In this document: in pieces, positions 52,144 to 61,198 of the stretch
Layout of the letters: each line of letters starts with the position of its first letter
Numbering within the stretch: the first letter of the stretch is position 1
Source: Bradyrhizobium erythrophlei
GTDB taxonomy: Bacteria > Pseudomonadota > Alphaproteobacteria > Rhizobiales > Xanthobacteraceae
DNA: 64,000 nucleotides
Assembly: GCA_900129675.1 (NCBI GenBank)
Contig: FSRD01000003.1
Location: 1,116,001-1,180,000, forward strand
Reading direction: 5' to 3'
Notes under the pieces: generated by a model
Databases searched by the model: none
Told to the model about the DNA's origin: nothing
What the model saw: the letters and a program-made list of their open reading frames with translations, nothing else
Position numbers and translations under genes: made by a program

Positions 52144-54958
52144 CTATGGGCAGGTCACGGGGCCCGGCGGAAAACCGCCCAGCGGACTCGCATAATCGAC
52201 CTCGACCGTGGCACGCGATAGCACAAAGGCGCCTGCCGCGGGGTTCTCGGCCGTCGCCAAGCCGTTGCCGTCCGCGTTGAGGGGAAAGTTCGCCTGGAAG
52301 CAAAGGCCAGCCGCCGCGAGGGTTCTCTCGGCGTCGGATCGGTTAAGCGCGATGACGTCGGGAACTTTGATGGGGCAGGTCACGGGACTGTCGGGAATCC
52401 CGTCGCCCAAGGGACTGGGATAAGGGACGGTGACCACGGTGGACGGGACCACGAGTGAGCCGCCGGGTGGACTTTCTGTTGTCGCCGAGCCGTCGCCATT
52501 GGCGCTGAAGGGAAAGCTCGCCTTGAAGCAGACGCCAGCGGTCGCGAGTATTCGCTCTGCATCGACCCGGCCACGGCCGACAATGTCGGGAATCGCGATC
52601 GGGCAGGTCACGGGACTGTCCGGAATGCCGCCGCCCAAGGGGCTCGCATAGGCGACGTCAACGGTACTCCGTGACGCTACGGAAGTGCCGGCGGACGGGC
52701 TTTCACCACTTGCCGATCCATCGCCCGCGGCGCTAAAGGGAAAACTTGCATTGAAGCAGAGGCCCGCGGCTGCGAGCACTCTCTCGGCATCGGATCGAGC
52801 CAAGCCCACGACGTTCGGCACGGTGATGGCCGGTATGGTGGTCGCGGCCCCATAGACATTGATGCCACTCGAGGGTGCCGTCACGCCCAAGGGGGCGGTG
52901 GCCGACGACCAGGCCGCGAAGACGACATTGCCGACGCAAGCCAGCCCATTGTAGTCGCCATATTTCGGGCAGCCGCTGCCGGGTTGGCACTTCTCCAGCG
53001 GCGGGCAGCCGCCGACATCGAAATCGCAACGGTTCCTGCTCCCGCCACCGCTGGCCGTCAGGCATACACCCGCAAGCTGCGGCTGGACGGTGCACAGGTC
53101 CGAATCGCCCGGGCTGCGCGGCGCACACGGCCAGCCGGAGGCACATTGCGGATCCGGATTGTTGGAAAGGTTCGCGTTCGCCGTGGCTGGTGAGCCGAGG
53201 AAGTAGTCTGTCAGATCGTTCGTGGCTCCGCTCGCCGTCGCGGCGCGACGGTCATACCAGCCAACCCATGCCGCGCCGCTCGTGACGCAGGACCAAGGCG
53301 TAAACCGTCGCGCCGGCGAAGGATCACTCACGACCCATCGGTTCGGGAACGTAATGCCGCGGTCGGTCGATTCCATCACCACGATCCGCCCGCCTTTCTC
53401 GCCGTCGCCTTCGGCGAAGGACACGAAGACATGGTTGGGGTTGGCGGCATCCGGGTCGGGCGCCACTGTAGGGCTGCTCATGGTGTTGCCGTTGTTGCAG
53501 CGATCGAGCCCGGCGATCGGACAGCTGATCGCATCCCTGAGTGTCGCCACGGTCACCGGAAACCCGGCTACCGCCGTCAGCCCATTGGAGCATGAGGCGA
53601 ACCGGTTGAGCAGAATGGAGTTGCCGCTGAGGCTCACGACATAGACGTCGCCCGCCGGTCCGACCGCGACCCGCGGAAAGTCGCCGGCACCGGGGATCGC
53701 CGCTACCTGGGCCCATGCCGCGCCATTGTTCTGCGAGCACGAAATGGACGGGGTGACGTTGCCGCTGGAGATAGCTCGACAATTGGCGACGGCGCCGGCC
53801 GGCGTGAAGTTGCGCCACGTGGCGTAGAGCTGGTCGTTGCCGCCCGTAGCCGTGTTGACCGTGTCTGCTGCGATATGTTCCTGGTCCGGAAAGCACAGGC
53901 CCGGACCGTTGAGGGGGCATTGGGCGCTGTAGCCCTGCAGCTGGTAGTTGGCGCCGTTATTCGTCGAGCTGCTTACGGCGTTGGTGCAACCGGTCACGTT
54001 GAGCTGCTGGGGCGTTCCGCTGGGGAAAGCGATGACGCCGAGATAGAAGTTGCCGCTGGCCGCGCGGGCCAGCGATGGATCGTTCAGACCGAAAACGCCT
54101 GTCGTACCCGGCGAAAAGCTTGCGGCGCGGTTGCTCGAGAACGACAGGCCCCCATTGCTCGCGACCACCACATTGTTGGCATTGGCGCTTGCGGCAATCT
54201 CGAGTTCGCCCAGGCCCGTCTCGACGGCAACCGCCGCCCCCGATTGTTGGCCCGTAGGCGCAGCCTGAGCCGTGGTGGCGTGCTGTGCTGGTGCGATGGC
54301 GCCTTGCCGGGACGAACGCCGCGTGCTCCCCGTCGCCCGCAGGCGCTGGAGGGCCCCTTGAACCTGGACGGGGTCTCCTTGCACGGCAAAGTGCGCGCTG
54401 CGTGTCAGCTCCTCCGCTCTCTGCAGCAGTTCTTGAGGAGCATCGGGCAGAATGGTGACATCGAACTTGAGCACCTTGGCGTTCGCCGCGATCGCTGTGA
54501 CCAGATGCCGGACAGGAATGTCCGGAGCCGCAGCTTCTTCGTCTTCTGCCTTGGCGCCGCGCCGCGGCAGGTTCTCCACGAACTTCAGCTCGACGGCTGG
54601 CCAGCCGCCGATCTCGATGAACTCCGCCGACTCGTTTCGGGAAGCAGCAATGGCTTCAAGCCGTCGCAACGCATCCTCGTAGCTGGTGCGCGGCTCGATT
54701 GTGATGAGGGCGCGCGCGACGGGAACTTGTGCCGCGGCGGTCGGCCCGGCACCGGCCAAAGCCACGAGTTCCCATGCATTGCTGTAACTCACGCCGGATA
54801 GGGTCCAGGGCGCGGCGTAGCGGATCGCCGATGCCGAATCGAGCGCGAGCGTTCTGAATTCCTGACCTTGTCAGCTGTTGGGCCAAGCCTTTCGACGCAC
54901 CCAAGAAGATCACGAGCGCAGCCAGGAACGCCGCGATACTCTTGTTTCCAAAAGTCAT
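52144..54958 (-). pseudogene. Large secreted beta-propeller-like protein with three PASTA repeats, frameshifted after the signal peptide
   Basis: The body (882 codons to 54792) has a lead region (FIEIGGWPAVELKFVENLP), a central beta-rich part with BNR/sialidase-like strands (VVVASNGGLSFSSNRAASFS, MESTDRGITFPNRWVVS, AWVGWYDRR), and three C-terminal PASTA-like repeats of about 80 residues (ITVPNVVGLARSDAERVLAA, IPDIVGRGRVDAERILAT, VPDVIALNRSDAERTLAA). The signal peptide MTFGNKSIAAFLAALVIF then LGASKGLAQQ starts at ATG 54956-54958 with GGAGGG upstream, but in another frame; the join near 54875 needs a one-base change, after which EFRTLALDSASAIRYAAPW links to the body. Likely secreted if the shift is an error. 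Confidence 0.75.
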
Positions 54959-55083
54959 CGTTCCCTCCAGCCGCCACTGGTGGCGACGTTGGCTTGGCTG
55001 CCTGCGAGAGCGTGCTCGGTGTAAACGGTAGCCCCGTTCACAACACTCAGCCGTGCCGTTCAAACACCATGCCGGACACCGTC

Positions 55084-55250
55084 ATCATATCTCCAAGCCG
55101 CAATCTCCCCAAGCCGCAGTGTCGGGTAACAAACTGGACAGAGTATGATGCGGGATTGAAGAGACGGGACCGTCTGGTTCACGGACGAGGCGATTGCGGC
55201 GTGGCGGGCGGAACCCCGAACCAGCCGCTGCATGGAACTCTTGGGCGTCT
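55084..55250 (+). pseudogene. IS5-type transposase N-terminal scrap
   Basis: RNLPKPQCRVTNWTEYDAGL then KRRD in one frame, followed in another by TVWFTDEAIAAWRAEPRTSR, match the start of IS5-group transposases (a YDAGLRRRG...WFTDEAIAAW pattern). The rest of the element is gone and a one-base shift is present. Confidence 0.6.
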
Positions 55251-55483
55251 TGGCGTCGGCTCCCGCGGAAATCCGCTGCCGCTTAGTCTTTCACGGCAGC
55301 GTAGCACGCGCGGCATCCCGACGCGCTGTGCGGCGGCGCGGTCGGTGGCGAAAGCTGCCGAGCGTGTTTGTCTAAAGCTACAGGGGGCATCACGTCTTCC
55401 AGCGTGAGGGCAAAAAACCGGCCCATGCTCGATCACTTAGGCGCGATTCCCTGGTTCAAAACGGATTTCACTGAGGGCACTGA

Positions 55484-55645
55484 TCAGCCCGTCGATAGGG
55501 AGACACCCAATTTCGCGGCCATCACGGTGGTCGCACCCGGCGTGCGCTTCAAAGCCTTAGCGATCTTTGCAACGCCAGCCTTCGCCTTAGCCATCGTTTT
55601 CATTTGCCGCACATCATCCTTTGTCCATGCGCGGCGGACATCCAT
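55484..55645 (-). CDS. Small helix-turn-helix-like protein, 53 residues
   Basis: ATG at 55643-55645, TGA at 55484-55486. The peptide MDVRRAWTKDDVRQMKTMAK then AKAGVAKIAKALKRTPGATT and VMAAKLGVSLSTG reads like a SANT/Myb- or resolvase-type HTH (WTxDDVxxMKxMA...KIAKALKRTxGAT). I recall this kind of small protein in many Bradyrhizobium genomes. DNA binding is inferred. Confidence 0.62.
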   Translation of the reverse strand: MDVRRAWTKDDVRQMKTMAKAKAGVAKIAKALKRTPGATTVMAAKLGVSLSTG

Positions 55646-56073
55646 CCCTGTGGCGTTCGGACTCCGACACCGTACGCCGTCTGGGAGTCGCTACCCCCGG
55701 CACGCGTACTCTCCTGATCGACACCTTCGACCTCGAGCGGCGACCGCTCCGGGTGTTAGAGATGGTCGAGGAGAGGGGGCCGCGCCCGCGATCCAGACTG
55801 GAGGGAACGCCTAGGTCTAGTGCGCAGAGCGGAAGAGGCGGCCGAGGGCTCCCGGTCTCGACGCGCGTTCCGGAGGAGCTTCTTCGTCCAATATTCCACG
55901 AACTCTTGGGTAGTGTCTCAGTTTGAAATTTCATTTACGACGCGTCGGTTTCAGCCAAAATCCAATGATTGTGCCTACTACGCCATAAGCCCAATGCTTT
56001 TCTGTTTGCTGGAAGTGGTCGCTCAAGATCACTACTAAGCCCGTGATAAGTAGAGCGATTGAAATCACAATTT
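55646..56073. other. No confident gene
   Basis: Overlapping frames on both strands (55621-55926 + and 55614-55934 -) cannot be told apart by composition and carry no motif. A minus-strand frame at 55931-56233 includes a short hydrophobic segment (KIVISIALLITGLVVILSD) and could be a small membrane protein, unproven. Confidence 0.4.
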
Positions 56074-56745
56074 TGAAAAGCGCCAAGGCACGAAATCGCG
56101 GGAAGCGGGGCACCGGCGGTGCCGCGGGTGCTATGGGGATTTTGCCGCGGCGCGTGATTTGAGCGCCGGGTAATAATTTTTCGGAGGGTGTACTGGCCTC
56201 GAAGGCATGCACAACTTTGGCGTTATGGCACAAGTATTGCTAATTGGGGAAAGTAGGTTTCTCCCCCCATGTGATTTCAAAGAGTTAGGTGTTGCAAAAC
56301 GGTCACGTTCGACAACTTGTGAGCGATTAGCCTTGCGACAGCTTTGGAGCATCATAGGGCGAACCAATTTTTGAAGGCCGCAACAAACCTCAATGTTGTC
56401 TAACTGAAACTGTCTTAAGCTACTGTCAAGATGATCACTGCTTCTCCGATTGCACGGTGTCCGTCATTCAAATTCTTGACGATGCAGATATAGCCTTCTG
56501 CATCTCGGGCGCGGAATTGCGGACCGTTCTATCCGCGACCACCATGCTCGCAGACAAGCCGCATCGCCTCAACGGACGAACTAGCGTGCAGCGAATTTGT
56601 GTTTTGACGATCTTGCCTCCGGTTACCGCACTCACGGTTGGGCTACCCGCGCAGCGGGCTATCGCGCAGCGATTTCGTGCTCTGGCACATCTCGGACATA
56701 GCCGGCCGCGCTGATGATGTCGGCTTACCGGGGTGAACCGGACAT
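56074..56745. repeat. Diverged repeat block (R1 tail plus R2), copy 2, with a sigma-54-like site
   Basis: Begins with AAAGCGCCAAGGCACGAAAT, the tail of repeat R1, continues with GGGCACCGGC, then a block similar to 7378-7981: CACAACTTTGGCGT, the promoter-like TGGCACAAGTATTGCT (56226-56241), GTTGCAAAACG with a partial inverted match, and CGCGCAGCGGGCT followed by CGGACAT near 56690. Similarity is patchy, so the two copies are old. Confidence 0.55.
56226..56241 (+). promoter_or_regulatory. Sigma-54 (RpoN)-type promoter, second copy
   Basis: TGGCACAAGTATTGCT has the invariant GG and GC 10 bases apart as in the -24/-12 consensus. It lies in the second R2 block, about 950 bases ahead of the exported-protein gene at 57192, too far to be an obvious direct promoter. 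Confidence 0.5.
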
Positions 56746-56789
56746 CGCGCCGGCAATGCCGGCGTCGGCGTTCGCGAAACCATGAATCA

Positions 56790-56981
56790 CTATGTTGCGC
56801 GAGTCCGCCGGGGCTGATCGGTGAGGCCGATCAGATCGTCGGCATTGCGGACCGCGCCTTCCAGCGCCGCGCGGGCGAGGACGAAGAGGTCATCCTCGGC
56901 GGTGCGCCGCATCAGGCCCATGATCAGCGCCGCATCGGAGCGGGCCTCGGTCTCGCGATCGAGCGCGGCATAGTCGAACAT
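56790..56981 (-). CDS. Small protein, 63 residues
   Basis: ATG at 56979-56981: MFDYAALDRETEARSDAALI then MGLMRRTAEDDLFVLARAAL and EGAVRNADDLIGLTD. Helical and acidic with even composition, so probably real, but no clear ribosome binding site and no family recognised. Confidence 0.5.
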   Translation of the reverse strand: MFDYAALDRETEARSDAALIMGLMRRTAEDDLFVLARAALEGAVRNADDLIGLTDQPRRTRAT

Positions 56982-57191
56982 TTGGTGGCCCCGTTAGGTT
57001 TAACGATAGTTGTCGTGCATCGCGCTCGTTTGTTCCGGCTCACCCGGGACCCTCTCCGTGTCCCGCCCCGCCAATCGGGAATATATTATTTCTGTATTAA
57101 GGAGCGCTGAAGTCAGGCTCGAATTCCTATCCCCCGTGCGCGATATCCCCCTGCGAGCGCGGGGGATTATGACACAACAGGAAATAGAGCC

Positions 57192-57422
57192 ATGACGACG
57201 AAAAATCTCGCTTTAGCGGCATCGATCATGATGCTGGCTACGATCTCAGGACAGGCGCTTGCGGGCACGGCCGCACCGAAAGCGCAATATTGGCGCGCAG
57301 CGACCGGCCGCTCAGACCATCAGGCGGTACGCGCTTTCAATGCTATCGATCCGCCGATGACGACACAGACGATCGAGCCCAATGCGCACCGTTATCATGG
57401 CGGACCGAAATACAACGATTGA
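57192..57422 (+). CDS. Small exported protein, 76 residues
   Basis: ATG at 57192, with AGGAAATAGA upstream. MTTKNLALAASIMMLATISG then QALAG is a signal peptide; the mature peptide is about 50 residues (APKAQYWRAATGRSDHQAV, RAFNAIDPPMTTQTIEPNAH, RYHGGPKYND). A broken paralogue is at 38331-38531. The His/Arg/Tyr-rich mature part has no recognised fold. Confidence 0.7.
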   Translation: MTTKNLALAASIMMLATISGQALAGTAAPKAQYWRAATGRSDHQAVRAFNAIDPPMTTQTIEPNAHRYHGGPKYND

Positions 57423-57680
57423 TCCAGCCAATTTCTTTGAGGGTTGGGTCTACCGGTCCTGATTTTGGCACCGGTAGAATTTTTCTGATAGGGCGCACCG
57501 CCCTTTGCCTTCGGCAGATTGACCAATATCCACAACGGACGGCGTTTCATCCGGCTTGTCCATTATGGCTACGCCGCATGAACCTGAGCCGTTAGGCTTG
57601 CCACGAAACGGCGGTCAATATCCGGGGCAAAGCGGACATCACACCGGCAATGACGACATCGTTGGCGACGATGGTGATGA

Positions 57681-57860
57681 TCACCCGATCCCGGCTTGCA
57701 GGATTGTCGCCGTCACGTTGCCACCTGCGCTCGACAGCGCGTTCATCGTGAGCCGGATCGCCGCGACCGGCGCTGCGCTGGTGCCGAGCGTAATGAACTG
57801 GTTGCTGCTGCCGGCGAGCAGCATGAAGCCGGTCGGTGCCGAGCTGTTCGGCGATATCCA
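57681..57860 (-). pseudogene. C-terminal scrap, possibly of a phage structural-type protein
   Basis: The frame ending at TGA 57681-57683 reads SAPTGFMLLAGSSNQFITLG, then TSAAPVAAIRLTMNALSSAG and GNVTATILQAGIG. Small, Gly/Ala/Thr-rich beta-type sequence like this recalls phage tail or capsid surface proteins. It opens directly after a TGA without a start codon. A longer overlapping frame (MDIAEQLGTDRLH) is the less protein-like alternative. Confidence 0.35.
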
Positions 57861-58031
57861 TCACGCATCTCGCTTCAACTTGCGGCGGCCCCAATGCGGG
57901 TCTTTCCGGTCGGGGTTAACACGCCTGCCGTTGGGGCGAATGCCAGTCTGGCGGCATGCGTTCGCCGCGATCAAAGCGGCGATGCTTCTCGGCAGTCCAA
58001 TCCCGATGATCGCAGAGTGAGCATTCCATGC

Positions 58032-58291
58032 TCATCTTCTAACAGTTCCGTCCGGCAAGATCAGAAACACCGGCTTTCCCTGCTTACGCGCAAATCGAAC
58101 GGTCGACCACGTTCCAGAACGTAATTGTTCTTCTGGTTCTGCTGGCGCGGCGATCAGCGACGCGGTCTCGCGCACAATATCCTTGTTACGATCGAGATAT
58201 GGCCTCTCGGGCCGCATCATGTGCCGGGGTACTTCCCGCCAAGCTCGCTCAGAGTAGTTCGTCGGCGGATGCAGGATGATCCCGTAACCTC
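58032..58291 (-). pseudogene. C-terminal half of a SLOG/nucleotide-binding-like protein
   Basis: Minus-strand coding sense starts abruptly near 58291 with GGYGIILHPPTNYSERAWRE, then RPERPYLDRNKDIVRETASL and IAAPAEPEEQLRSGTWSTVR, FARKQGKPVFLIL. This resembles Rossmann-like proteins of the DprA/SLOG type in which RNxxIVxxxxxLIAAP and SGTWxTVRxARKxGKPV are conserved. The N-terminal half is missing, replaced on the other side of the joint by a DUF3631 gene fragment. Confidence 0.6.
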
Positions 58292-58300
58292 CCTTTCACC

Positions 58301-59431
58301 TTGCTGATCGACGAAGCCGACACCTTCTTAAACAATAGCGATGAGCTCCGGGGCATTTTAAACTCCGGACATCGCAAGGGCGGCTCTGTTCTTCGCGTAG
58401 TTGGCGACCAGCATGAACCTCGGATGTTCTCGACTTGGACTCCTACGGCAATCGCCATGATTGGGAAGTTACCCGACACATTAGAGGATCGGTCAATCTC
58501 TGTGCGACTGCGCCGTCGTCGCGGGGACGAGATTGTGCACCGGTTCCGTCCTGATCGCGCCGACCATCTTGAGCAGATTGCCCGCATGGCAACACGCTGG
58601 GCTGAAGACCATTTTCAGCGCTTGGCCAATTCCGAACCATCGATTCCGGAAGCGCTGCATAACCGTGCCGCCGACAACTGGCGTGCACTGATCGCTGTGG
58701 CTGACGCGGTTGGAGGTGTTTGGCCAAAGCACGCACGCCACATTGCTGAGGAGGCAGCTGCTGCAAAGAACGACCAATCAAAAAGGGTTCTCTTGCTCGG
58801 CGATATTCGTGCAGCATTCGATGCTGCTGACACGGATAGGCTTTCGACAGAAGAACTGGTTGAGCACCTGATCGGCCAGGAAGATCGGCCGTGGGCAGAG
58901 TGGAGTTCCGGCAAACCGATCAGCAAGGCGGCGCTGTCACGCATGTTGAGTCAGTTCAAAATCTATTCCGGCTCAATTCGTTTGCCCGATGACAGGACAC
59001 CTAAAGGTTTTTATCGTCGGGCATTTGACGACGCGTTTGCGCGGTATTTGCCCCAGGATGCCGCCACAACGCCACAAGGCAAAAGCCAAGGGCGTTCCGG
59101 AGATTTACAAGGTGCCACGTCAGTATCCTCAGTGGCGCATCCGAAAGCGCCACAACTCAATGGCAGTCAGGAAAGTGGCGTTGTGGCGTTTCGCGCGCTT
59201 CGTGCACAGACTGACGAGGTTCTGCAGCAAGAACACGTATCGAAGGAGGGGGAGAATGAAAACTACGGACAACCCTATGAACCAGGCACGATTGGAAGCT
59301 CAATTGACCCATTTGCGTGCCGCGGACAGGTGCGGTGCCAAAACCCGAACTGGGAGGGAGTGCCAATGTCCTGCTATCCGTGGACGTGCACGGTGCCGCA
59401 TCCACGGTGGTCGGAGCCCGGGTGCACCTAA
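58301..59431 (+). pseudogene. DUF3631 helicase/primase-type protein, 5' half missing
   Basis: Coding sense begins at LPFTLLIDEADTF (58289 onward; an in-frame TGA precedes it) with Walker B IDEAD, then LRGILNSGHRKGGSVLRVVG, MIGKLPDTLEDRSISVRLRR and WRALIAVADAVGGVWPKHAR, as in DUF3631 domains of phage/plasmid primase-helicases. Walker A and everything before it are gone. The tail after about 59180 runs out of frame with the HGGxSTG gene that overlaps it. The TTG at 58301 is only nominal. It cannot be an active ATPase without Walker A. Confidence 0.78.
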
Positions 59432-59543
59432 GGGGATAAAAAACGGTAACTACGTCGACGGCACGTTCACCGCTGAAGCGATCGAGGAACGTCGCTGGAT
59501 CAAGTCGATGGTCGCCACACTTGGTAAGGGGGAGCAACGATGA
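59256..59543 (+). CDS. HGGxSTG-type protein, 95 residues
   Basis: ATG at 59256 after a strong GAAGGAGGGGGAG site. MKTTDNPMNQARLEAQLTHL then RAADRCGAKTRTGRECQCPA, and the signature IHGGRSPGAPKGIKNGNYVD, identify the small phage- or plasmid-associated HGGxSTG family. Its stop overlaps the ATG of the following gene (ATGA), so they are coupled. The DUF3631 frame overlaps its front. Confidence 0.78.
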   Translation: MKTTDNPMNQARLEAQLTHLRAADRCGAKTRTGRECQCPAIRGRARCRIHGGRSPGAPKGIKNGNYVDGTFTAEAIEERRWIKSMVATLGKGEQR

Positions 59544-60088
59544 GCAACAAAAGGGACCTTGCCGCTGTTACGGCGAACCGGCCGGCGCCAGTCCGCGTCC
59601 GGTTGCAGCGCATCAATTCCGATATGTCGAAATCCTGCCCACCAGTTGGGCAACATCAGGGTTGGTGGAATAGGCTCAAGGCTGCGATGGGTACAGCATC
59701 CAGTGATTTCGTGAACGCGACCTTAGTTCAGCTTCAGGCCGCTGCACGGTTACCGAACAGCGGTGTTTCCGAGACCGCGGTTAACTCGGCGCTGAGCCTT
59801 ATCGAGAATACCAACCCTCGGGACGAGATGGAGTGCGCGTTGGTCATTCAGATCGCCTGTACGCATTCGGCGGCGATGGCGGTCGTCGGCCGGATCAGCG
59901 GTGGTCACGGCAGCGATCGCCACGTTGCGATGATGGCGTCGGCGGTCTCGCGATTGATGCGAACTTATGCAATTCAGGTTGAGACGCTTCGCCGTCTTAG
60001 GAAGGGCAGTTCCCAAATTGTGCGTGTCGAGCATGTCCATATTAGTGAAGGGGCACAGGCGGTAATCGGCCACGTGTCCACCAACTAG
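59540..60088 (+). CDS. Conserved accessory protein coupled to HGGxSTG
   Basis: A 182-residue protein overlapping the upstream stop (ATGA at 59540). WWNRLKAAMGTASSDFVNAT then LVQLQAAARLPNSGVSETAV, MECALVIQIACTHSAAMAVV and SQIVRVEHVHISEGAQAVIG are helical repeats. It looks like the second gene of a conserved pair with HGGxSTG in Bradyrhizobiaceae. The association suggests phage terminase-region or plasmid origin; the function is unknown. Confidence 0.68.
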   Translation: MSNKRDLAAVTANRPAPVRVRLQRINSDMSKSCPPVGQHQGWWNRLKAAMGTASSDFVNATLVQLQAAARLPNSGVSETAVNSALSLIENTNPRDEMECALVIQIACTHSAAMAVVGRISGGHGSDRHVAMMASAVSRLMRTYAIQVETLRRLRKGSSQIVRVEHVHISEGAQAVIGHVSTN

Positions 60089-60194
60089 AAACACTGTCCG
60101 CTTTGCACACTGGCCGGCCGTCGACTAAGACCCATCCGGCTTTTCTGTCATCTAGGGGCGGCCGCAGCAGGAAGGGCCGTGTCCGCCGCTTCAT

Positions 60195-60584
60195 CTATAG
60201 TTGAGCGGCAATCGCTCGTGAAACATCGTCAGCAAGATTAACCCAGGTGATGGCGCCGCTCGAGTGATCGCAAAGCACCGGCGTTGCCAGCCGCCTGACA
60301 TCCGTGAGTATCCAGGGGGTATTCCACTTCGCAACCTCGCCGGAACGAATCATCTCGGTCGGGATCTTGTGCAAGTGGCGGGTCTCCAGCATCTCAGACG
60401 GGGTGAGAGCCCATCCGACATTGGCAAGCGTAGCAACTCCAGAGACCACGCCTTTCCCCTCGTGTATCAGGGCAATCGCGCCGCGCACTTGCGTTGAGCC
60501 CGATCGCATTTCCCACGTTTTGCTGCCATCAAGGATGTAACCGATCGATCGATCGGCAATGACGAGCCCTTGGACGATATGCAT
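60195..60584 (-). CDS. ASCH-domain protein
   Basis: A 129-residue protein. LVIADRSIGYILDGSKTWEM is the ASCH signature start (PxxIxxIxxGxKxxExR-like, here DGSKTWEMRS), followed by RGAIALIHEGKGVVSGVATL. ASCH domains bind RNA or modified nucleobases; some are nucleases or base hydrolases. It is the last gene of a minus-strand series that begins at 62740, although 60 bases separate it from the preceding gene. Confidence 0.8.
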   Translation of the reverse strand: MHIVQGLVIADRSIGYILDGSKTWEMRSGSTQVRGAIALIHEGKGVVSGVATLANVGWALTPSEMLETRHLHKIPTEMIRSGEVAKWNTPWILTDVRRLATPVLCDHSSGAITWVNLADDVSRAIAAQL

Positions 60585-60644
60585 TAGGCTTAGTTCCTTC
60601 GAATTTGAACGTACGCTGACAAACTTGGCCTTGATAAATCCCGC

Positions 60645-61181
60645 TCAACTCTGAGAACGCACACTTGCTCTCACAGCAAGGAATTTCATCAACGGGACAG
60701 GAGCGCCTTCGGGAAGAGGAAGGGGGATGAACTCTTTTCCGACTGCGTGAGATAAAATACGCATCCCTTCGGACCAACCCAACAATTCGATCATAGTTCG
60801 TGGATCGTGCCGGTCGCGTTCTTGCGCCCATCCCTCAAAAAGATCACCGAGTGACATCAACTCTTCACCCGATAGAGTATCGAGTAGCGCTGCGGGAGGT
60901 ATTGCATAAAAATGGCGGATCGCTTCCGCTTCGGTATCACTGATCGTGCGGCTAAGGGGCTTTCTGTCCCGAACAAAACTCCGAATGTCGGATCCTAAGC
61001 GGTTCTCGCGCCGGCGTTGCTCCGCTTCGACTTCTAATTTGCCAGATTCAAGTAGGTAGTTCATCTTGCTTTGCAGAAATTGCCGTTTGTCGTCGTCATC
61101 AACCTTTCGATAGTCAATAAGTGTTGCGGCGTACCTTTCGGCGCAGAGCAGAATGTAGTGGTCTGGTCCAAGTCGTGTCAT
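60645..61181 (-). CDS. Unknown soluble protein in the peptidase operon
   Basis: A 178-residue helical protein (MTRLGPDHYILLCAERYAAT, RKVDDDDKRQFLQSKMNYLL, DTEAEAIRHFYAIPPAALLD, DPRTMIELLGWSEGMRILSH). It starts 17 bases after the metallopeptidase stop, so co-transcription is very likely. No domain is recognised. Its composition is less GC-rich than the genome average. Confidence 0.62.
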   Translation of the reverse strand: MTRLGPDHYILLCAERYAATLIDYRKVDDDDKRQFLQSKMNYLLESGKLEVEAEQRRRENRLGSDIRSFVRDRKPLSRTISDTEAEAIRHFYAIPPAALLDTLSGEELMSLGDLFEGWAQERDRHDPRTMIELLGWSEGMRILSHAVGKEFIPLPLPEGAPVPLMKFLAVRASVRSQS

Positions 61182-61198
61182 TCCTTGCGCAGTGCCAC

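Noticed and set aside
53875..54801. A + strand open frame of 308 codons across the PASTA protein gene
   Set aside because: It is an antisense shadow in GC-rich coding DNA; the minus strand carries family motifs.
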